DNA of 10,104 nucleotides from Clostridia bacterium. Lineage in GTDB: Bacteria; Bacillota; Clostridia; Christensenellales; Aristaeellaceae. Below the pieces are notes generated by a model. It saw nothing but the letters and a program-made list of their open reading frames with translations. It did not search any database and was not told the origin of the DNA. Below, one piece after another: positions 7,105 to 10,104 of this stretch. A program made the position numbers and the translations under genes. How positions within the stretch are numbered: the first letter of the stretch is position 1; every line of letters starts with the position of its first letter. The stretch lies in the NCBI GenBank assembly GCA_017469605.1, contig JAFUGB010000201.1, positions 1-10,104 of the forward strand, given 5' to 3'.

Positions 7105-8511
7105 ATGAAAAGCACAAAAGCCATCCGCCTGCTCTGCGCCGCCCTGCTGACCTGCGCGCTGCTGCTGTGCGCCGCCCTGGCCGACGGCACGGCCATGGAG
7201 GGCACGGCTTCCCAGCCGGTTGAATTTTACGTGTACGCGCCCTCGGCCGCCACCCTGACCTTCACCCAGGAAAAGGGCACCCTGTACAGCACGGCGGGCA
7301 TGCGCAATACCGTTTACGGCGGATATGAAATCACCTGGTATCCCTGGGGCCAGCCCGCTGCCAGCCGCAGCGTGGCCTTTACCGGCCGCACGGCCTCGGT
7401 GGCCTTGGCCCGGGGCACCCATTATACCGTCCGCGTCACGCCCTACAGCATGGACCAGCTGCAGGCCCGGGACGCTTACCTGGGCTATCCCGGCGCGTAC
7501 AGCCGTTGGATCACGCCCTCGGAATGGGCGCTGACAGGCGATGGAGGCTGCCAGGTCAGCGCCGCGCCCCTCACCCCCGCCACCGCCACGCCCAATCCCT
7601 ACGCTTACTCCTGGTATACCACCACGCCCAATCCCTATGCCTATACCTGGTATACCGCCACGCCGCGGCCCGAGGCCAGCGCCACAGTGTATGTATTTTA
7701 CCGGCTTACCGACGGCTCGCTGATCACCTATTCCTCCGAAAAGCTCGCCCCTGGCACGCACCTGATCACCGGCAAGCTCAGCGGCAGCTATTTTACGCCG
7801 GTCAGCAGCAATTATCAAACGGTGACGGTATCCGCCGCCGGCGTGGCCGATCCGCCCAGCGTTACCTTCTATTATCAGTACAACAGCGGCGCCTACGCCA
7901 CCGCCGTGCCCACGCCCACGCCCACTCCCACGCCGCAGCCCGGCGCGGCGGTGGAGATCCGCTACAAGCAAACCGACGGTACCGAGCTGTACCGGGAAAC
8001 CCGCCAGCTCACCCAGGGCACGTATATGATCAGCTATGACAACCGCTTTGATTATATCACCTGGCTCACCTTCTGCGGCCCGGCCAGCTACAATGTGACG
8101 GTTTTTGCCGACGGCTCGGTCTCGGTCCCGGTGGTCACCTTCTATTTTGCCCCGCGCACCGGCGCTGTGGCCGCGCCCATCTACATAACGCCCTCCCCCG
8201 CGCCCGTGCCGCAGTACGATGAATCGCTCACCGACCAGGAGGCCGTCATCGGCGCCGCCAAGATCTATCCCCGTCCTCAGCCGGGCAAGGGCAAGAACAC
8301 CTTCAATTATGAGGCCGCCGGGCAAAAGGTCACCGTGCACAGCAAGGCGCTTTCGCTGCAGAACGACGGCAGCTGGTGGGTATGCATCAGCGGCAATCTG
8401 AAATGCTGGGGCACCACTTACGTGATTGACCACGAATGGATCAAAACCACCTACCTCAATCCCCGCTCCTACGATCTGGACGCCGTGCCCCTGGACCCGG
8501 CTTATCCGTAA
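7105..8511 (+). CDS. Secreted protein with MucBP-like modules, Pro/Thr/Tyr linkers and SH3-like C-terminus
   Basis: This 468-residue protein starts with a signal peptide; the hydrophobic core is at about 8-26 and the likely cut follows ALA at residue 26. The order after that is: a beta-rich region (about 36-152) with many aromatic residues; a Pro/Thr/Tyr linker with a 12-residue tandem repeat (161-184); a module (193-257) of the form ATVYVFYRLTDGS...VTFYYQY; a TPTPTP linker (about 266-280); a second module (281-348) of the form AAVEIRYKQTDGT...VTFYFAP; a proline-rich stretch; and a C-terminal domain (about 378-450) that resembles a bacterial SH3 fold (VTVHSKALSLQNDGSWWVCI). The two modules resemble MucBP repeats of surface adhesins. 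I see no LPXTG motif or C-terminal membrane segment, so it is released or held non-covalently. It is divergent from the ABC operon. Function unknown; a role in binding host or cell-wall glycans is a guess. Confidence 0.85.
   Translation: MKSTKAIRLLCAALLTCALLLCAALADGTAMEGTASQPVEFYVYAPSAATLTFTQEKGTLYSTAGMRNTVYGGYEITWYPWGQPAASRSVAFTGRTASVALARGTHYTVRVTPYSMDQLQARDAYLGYPGAYSRWITPSEWALTGDGGCQVSAAPLTPATATPNPYAYSWYTTTPNPYAYTWYTATPRPEASATVYVFYRLTDGSLITYSSEKLAPGTHLITGKLSGSYFTPVSSNYQTVTVSAAGVADPPSVTFYYQYNSGAYATAVPTPTPTPTPQPGAAVEIRYKQTDGTELYRETRQLTQGTYMISYDNRFDYITWLTFCGPASYNVTVFADGSVSVPVVTFYFAPRTGAVAAPIYITPSPAPVPQYDESLTDQEAVIGAAKIYPRPQPGKGKNTFNYEAAGQKVTVHSKALSLQNDGSWWVCISGNLKCWGTTYVIDHEWIKTTYLNPRSYDLDAVPLDPAYP
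7585..7656 (+). repeat. Tandem 36-base repeat encoding PNPYAYxWYT linker units
   Basis: Two 36-base units, 7585-7620 and 7621-7656, encode ATPNPYAYSWYT and TTPNPYAYTWYT. A partial third copy (ATP) follows. The DNA differs mainly at third codon positions, so the protein repeat is kept by selection or the duplication is not recent. The unit is a Pro/Tyr/Trp-rich spacer between domains. Confidence 0.8.
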
Positions 8512-8551
8512 AGGCGTCCCGGGGCGCCCCCTTCCAACAGCAAAGCCAATG

Positions 8552-8590
8552 CCCTCCGAAGAAAATGAAAGCGTCATTTTCCCCGGAGGG
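8552..8590. other. Long intergenic hairpin with 2x2 internal loop
   Basis: The outer stem is 7 bp (8552-8558 with 8584-8590), then come a 2-by-2 internal loop (AA/CC), an 8-bp inner stem (8561-8568 with 8574-8581) and a 5-base loop. It lies 40 bases after the stop of the MucBP-like gene and before a convergent gene. It is the best candidate for that gene's terminator or a 3'-end protecting stem, although no T-run follows on the + strand. Nothing else in 8512-8672 looks like a gene. Confidence 0.5.
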
Positions 8591-8612
8591 CAATTGCTTT
8601 ACCGCAAAAGGA

Positions 8613-8636
8613 AAAGGCTGCCAGGCCACAGCCTTT
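8613..8636 (-). terminator. Predicted terminator of the D-2-hydroxyacid dehydrogenase gene
   Basis: A perfect 8-bp stem AAAGGCTG/CAGCCTTT (8613-8620 with 8629-8636) encloses an 8-base loop. Read on the minus strand it is followed by the T-rich stretch TCCTTTT, as expected for an intrinsic terminator, and it lies 36 bases after the stop of the gene at 8673-9617. Confidence 0.65.
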
Positions 8637-8672
8637 GGATGCAAAGATCGGGATTTGCGAAAGAAGGGAACA

Positions 8673-9617
8673 TCACACCAGGTTAACCGGATGGCCATCC
8701 AGGTACGCCGCCAGGTTATTGAACACGATCCGGGCGCGGCGCAGCATGCTTTCCTCGGTGGCAAAGGCGATGTGCGGGGTCAAAAGCATGTTTTTGGCGT
8801 GCAGCAGCGGCTCCTGGGGCGGCAGCGGCGGCTCCATGGGAAACACATCGGCGGCGGCCCCGGCAAGGCGGCCCTGATTCAGCGCGTCGGCCAGCGCCTG
8901 GGAATCCACCAGCGCACCCCGGGCACAGTTGATGAACAGCGCCCCGAGCTTCATCAGCGCAAACTGCTTTGGGCCCAGCATGCCCCGGGTGGACGCGTTG
9001 CTGGGGGCGTGCAGCGTCACGATATCGCTGCGGTGCAGCAGCTCCTCCAGCGATACATACGCGATGCCCAACGCCCGCGCTTCCTCCTTTAGATGGGGCG
9101 AATGCGCAATGACCCGGGCGCCAAACGCCTGGAACAGCCGCGCCGTTTTCAGGCCGATTTTTCCCAGGCCAATGATGCCCACCGTGCGCCCGGCGATCTC
9201 CCGGCCGGCAAGCCCGGCGCCGGTCCTTCCTTCGCGGGCGGCGGCGTCGCAGGCGGGCAGGCCGCGCAAAAGCGCCACGGCCTGGCCGATCACCAGCTCG
9301 GCCACGGCCTGCTCGCTGTATCCGCTGGCGTTGGACACCGTTATGCCGCGCTGCCGGCAGCGGTCCAGCGCCACATGGTCCACGCCGGTGAAGGCCACGT
9401 CAATATAGCGCAGGCTTGGGCAGCCATCCACGGCTTCCGCCGGGAAGGGCGTATTGGCCATGATCACGATATCGGCCTCCCGCGCCCGGCGAACCAGCGC
9501 CTGTACGCTGTCGGGCTTGGTATCGTAGGCGGTAAAGGCGTGCGCCCCAAAGGGCGCGCAAAGCCCGTCCAGCAGCTCCCCGCTGATACCCAGGGGCTCG
9601 GTAATTACGATGTTCAT
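8673..9617 (-). CDS. D-isomer-specific 2-hydroxyacid dehydrogenase
   Basis: This 314-residue cytoplasmic oxidoreductase is of the D-lactate/glycerate/phosphoglycerate dehydrogenase family, which interconverts 2-keto acids and D-2-hydroxy acids with NAD(P)H. The coenzyme-binding loop GLGKIG is at 150-155. The catalytic trio is present: Arg233 in NCARGALVD, Glu262 in DVFPMEPP, and His282 in LTPHIAFA. The position after the second Rossmann strand, usually Asp in NAD enzymes, is Ser173 (VIAHSPH). I chose ATG 9617 because AAAGGA (9626-9631) ends 8 bases upstream; the in-frame ATG at 9626 overlaps that site, and a start at 9716 would overlap yajC. The length is normal. Its exact substrate cannot be read from sequence. 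It follows yajC on the same strand after 76 bases that contain a hairpin, and I see no convincing promoter of its own there. Confidence 0.92.
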   Translation of the reverse strand: MNIVITEPLGISGELLDGLCAPFGAHAFTAYDTKPDSVQALVRRAREADIVIMANTPFPAEAVDGCPSLRYIDVAFTGVDHVALDRCRQRGITVSNASGYSEQAVAELVIGQAVALLRGLPACDAAAREGRTGAGLAGREIAGRTVGIIGLGKIGLKTARLFQAFGARVIAHSPHLKEEARALGIAYVSLEELLHRSDIVTLHAPSNASTRGMLGPKQFALMKLGALFINCARGALVDSQALADALNQGRLAGAAADVFPMEPPLPPQEPLLHAKNMLLTPHIAFATEESMLRRARIVFNNLAAYLDGHPVNLV

Positions 9618-9649
9618 GGGCGGCATCCTTTCTTTTTTTTGGATATGCG

Positions 9650-9675
9650 AAAGGGCGCCTTGCAAAGCGCCCTTT
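9650..9675 (-). terminator. Hairpin between yajC and the dehydrogenase gene, probable terminator or attenuator
   Basis: A perfect 9-bp stem AAAGGGCGC/GCGCCCTTT (9650-9658 with 9667-9675) has an 8-base loop. It lies 18 bases after the yajC stop on the minus strand. Only three T residues close the stem and CGCATATCC follows, so termination may be partial, letting some transcription reach the dehydrogenase gene. Confidence 0.6.
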
Positions 9676-9693
9676 ATAAAACGGAACGGTCGG

Positions 9694-10104
9694 TCAGGCC
9701 AGCACCTCGGAATCATTCTCTACGCTGATTTCCTCCACGCTGCGAATGGCCCAGCGGGCAAACACCACGGGCACTTCCTGGGGACCCAGCGCCAGGGTGA
9801 TGGTATCCTCATCCCGGATGTTGGTGATGGTGCCGTACATGCCGCCGATGGTGCATACGCGGTCGCCCACCTTCAGGGCGTTGAGCATTTCCTTGACCTT
9901 CTTGTCCTTTTTGCGCTGGGGACGGATCAGGAAGAAATAAAACACGACCACGATCAGGATCATGGGCAGGAAGGTGCCCAGCAGCGCGGCCACGGGGCTG
10001 ACCTCCGCGGCGTCAGCGGCGCCCGCGTCGGCGGTTTCGGCCAGGGCGAAAACGGCTGCGGACAGGCACAGGGCCAGGCACAGCGCAAAGGCGATCATGC
10101 GGGA
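9694..10104 (-). CDS. yajC: Preprotein translocase subunit YajC, with extra N-terminal hydrophobic segment
   Basis: YajC is a small membrane partner of the SecDF-SecYEG export machinery. The core is clear: a membrane helix at about 38-58 ends in the hallmark FLIRPQRKKDKKVKEMLNAL, and a small beta domain follows with KVGDRVCTIGGMYGTITNI (76-94). Numbering is from ATG 10098, which gives 134 residues. The usual YajC has one helix and about 85-110 residues; here a second hydrophobic, signal-like segment (1-20, ending ALA) and an Ala/Asp-rich linker precede it. No ribosome site is visible in the six bases beyond ATG 10098. The frame stays open to the window edge, adding Ser-Arg, and the signal-like segment lacks basic residues at its start, so the true start is probably just outside. 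I have therefore drawn it to the edge. Confidence 0.92.
   Translation of the reverse strand, partial: SRMIAFALCLALCLSAAVFALAETADAGAADAAEVSPVAALLGTFLPMILIVVVFYFFLIRPQRKKDKKVKEMLNALKVGDRVCTIGGMYGTITNIRDEDTITLALGPQEVPVVFARWAIRSVEEISVENDSEVLA

Noticed and set aside
7066..8577. 503-codon open frame on the - strand across the MucBP-like gene
   Set aside because: The product is Gly/Arg/Ala-rich with no domain, whereas the + strand frame has a promoter, AAGGAGG site and signal peptide.
9618..9716. Longer N-terminus for the dehydrogenase, starting at 9716
   Set aside because: It would run through the 9650-9675 hairpin and into yajC, and the extra residues match nothing in the family.

Overview
This window looks like a chromosomal segment of an anaerobic, Gram-positive-type bacterium of the Clostridia (Firmicutes). 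I infer this from strong AGGAGG-type ribosome sites, A-type promoters with 17-base spacers, lipoprotein signals, a MalK/UgpC-type ABC operon, a MucBP-like secreted protein, and GC-rich coding DNA with AT-rich intergenic gaps. The genus cannot be fixed by eye. I see no phage, transposon, CRISPR, tRNA or rRNA, so this reads as ordinary core plus light accessory sequence.

Layout. Bases 1-1607 (+) are the end of a histidine operon: the 3' end of hisF, a fused hisIE, and a PHP-type histidinol-phosphatase (hisJ). A perfect 17-bp stem at 1633-1669 ends it. That hairpin probably also ends the convergent gene at 1681-2388 (-), a small exported lipoprotein with two OB-fold-like halves and its own promoter. 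Bases 2463-6952 (-) are a four-gene carbohydrate-type ABC importer operon in the order ATPase, permease, permease, solute-binding lipoprotein. The junctions are tight: 11- and 13-base gaps, then a 4-base stop/start overlap. A 152-base gap (6953-7104) holds two back-to-back promoters, one for the ABC operon and one for a divergent exported protein (7105-8511, +) with Pro/Thr/Tyr-rich linkers, two MucBP-like modules and an SH3-like tail. Bases 8512-8672 hold two hairpins between convergent genes. Then come a D-2-hydroxyacid dehydrogenase (8673-9617, -) and yajC (9694 to the window edge, -), separated by a hairpin.

How they fit together. HisF, HisIE and HisJ are consecutive parts of histidine synthesis. 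The four ABC proteins form one complete importer: two different membrane subunits, one ATPase used twice, and a lipid-anchored receptor that also seems to carry a C-terminal membrane helix. No sugar hydrolase, sugar kinase or regulator lies in the window, so the substrate is unknown. The exported MucBP-like protein shares the ABC operon's promoter region, which suggests but does not prove a common physiological setting. I found no clear new biological system. The best oddities are the doubly anchored binding protein, the YajC with an extra N-terminal export-like segment, the dyad inside the promoter of the OB-fold lipoprotein, and the Ser at the usual coenzyme-Asp position of the dehydrogenase.
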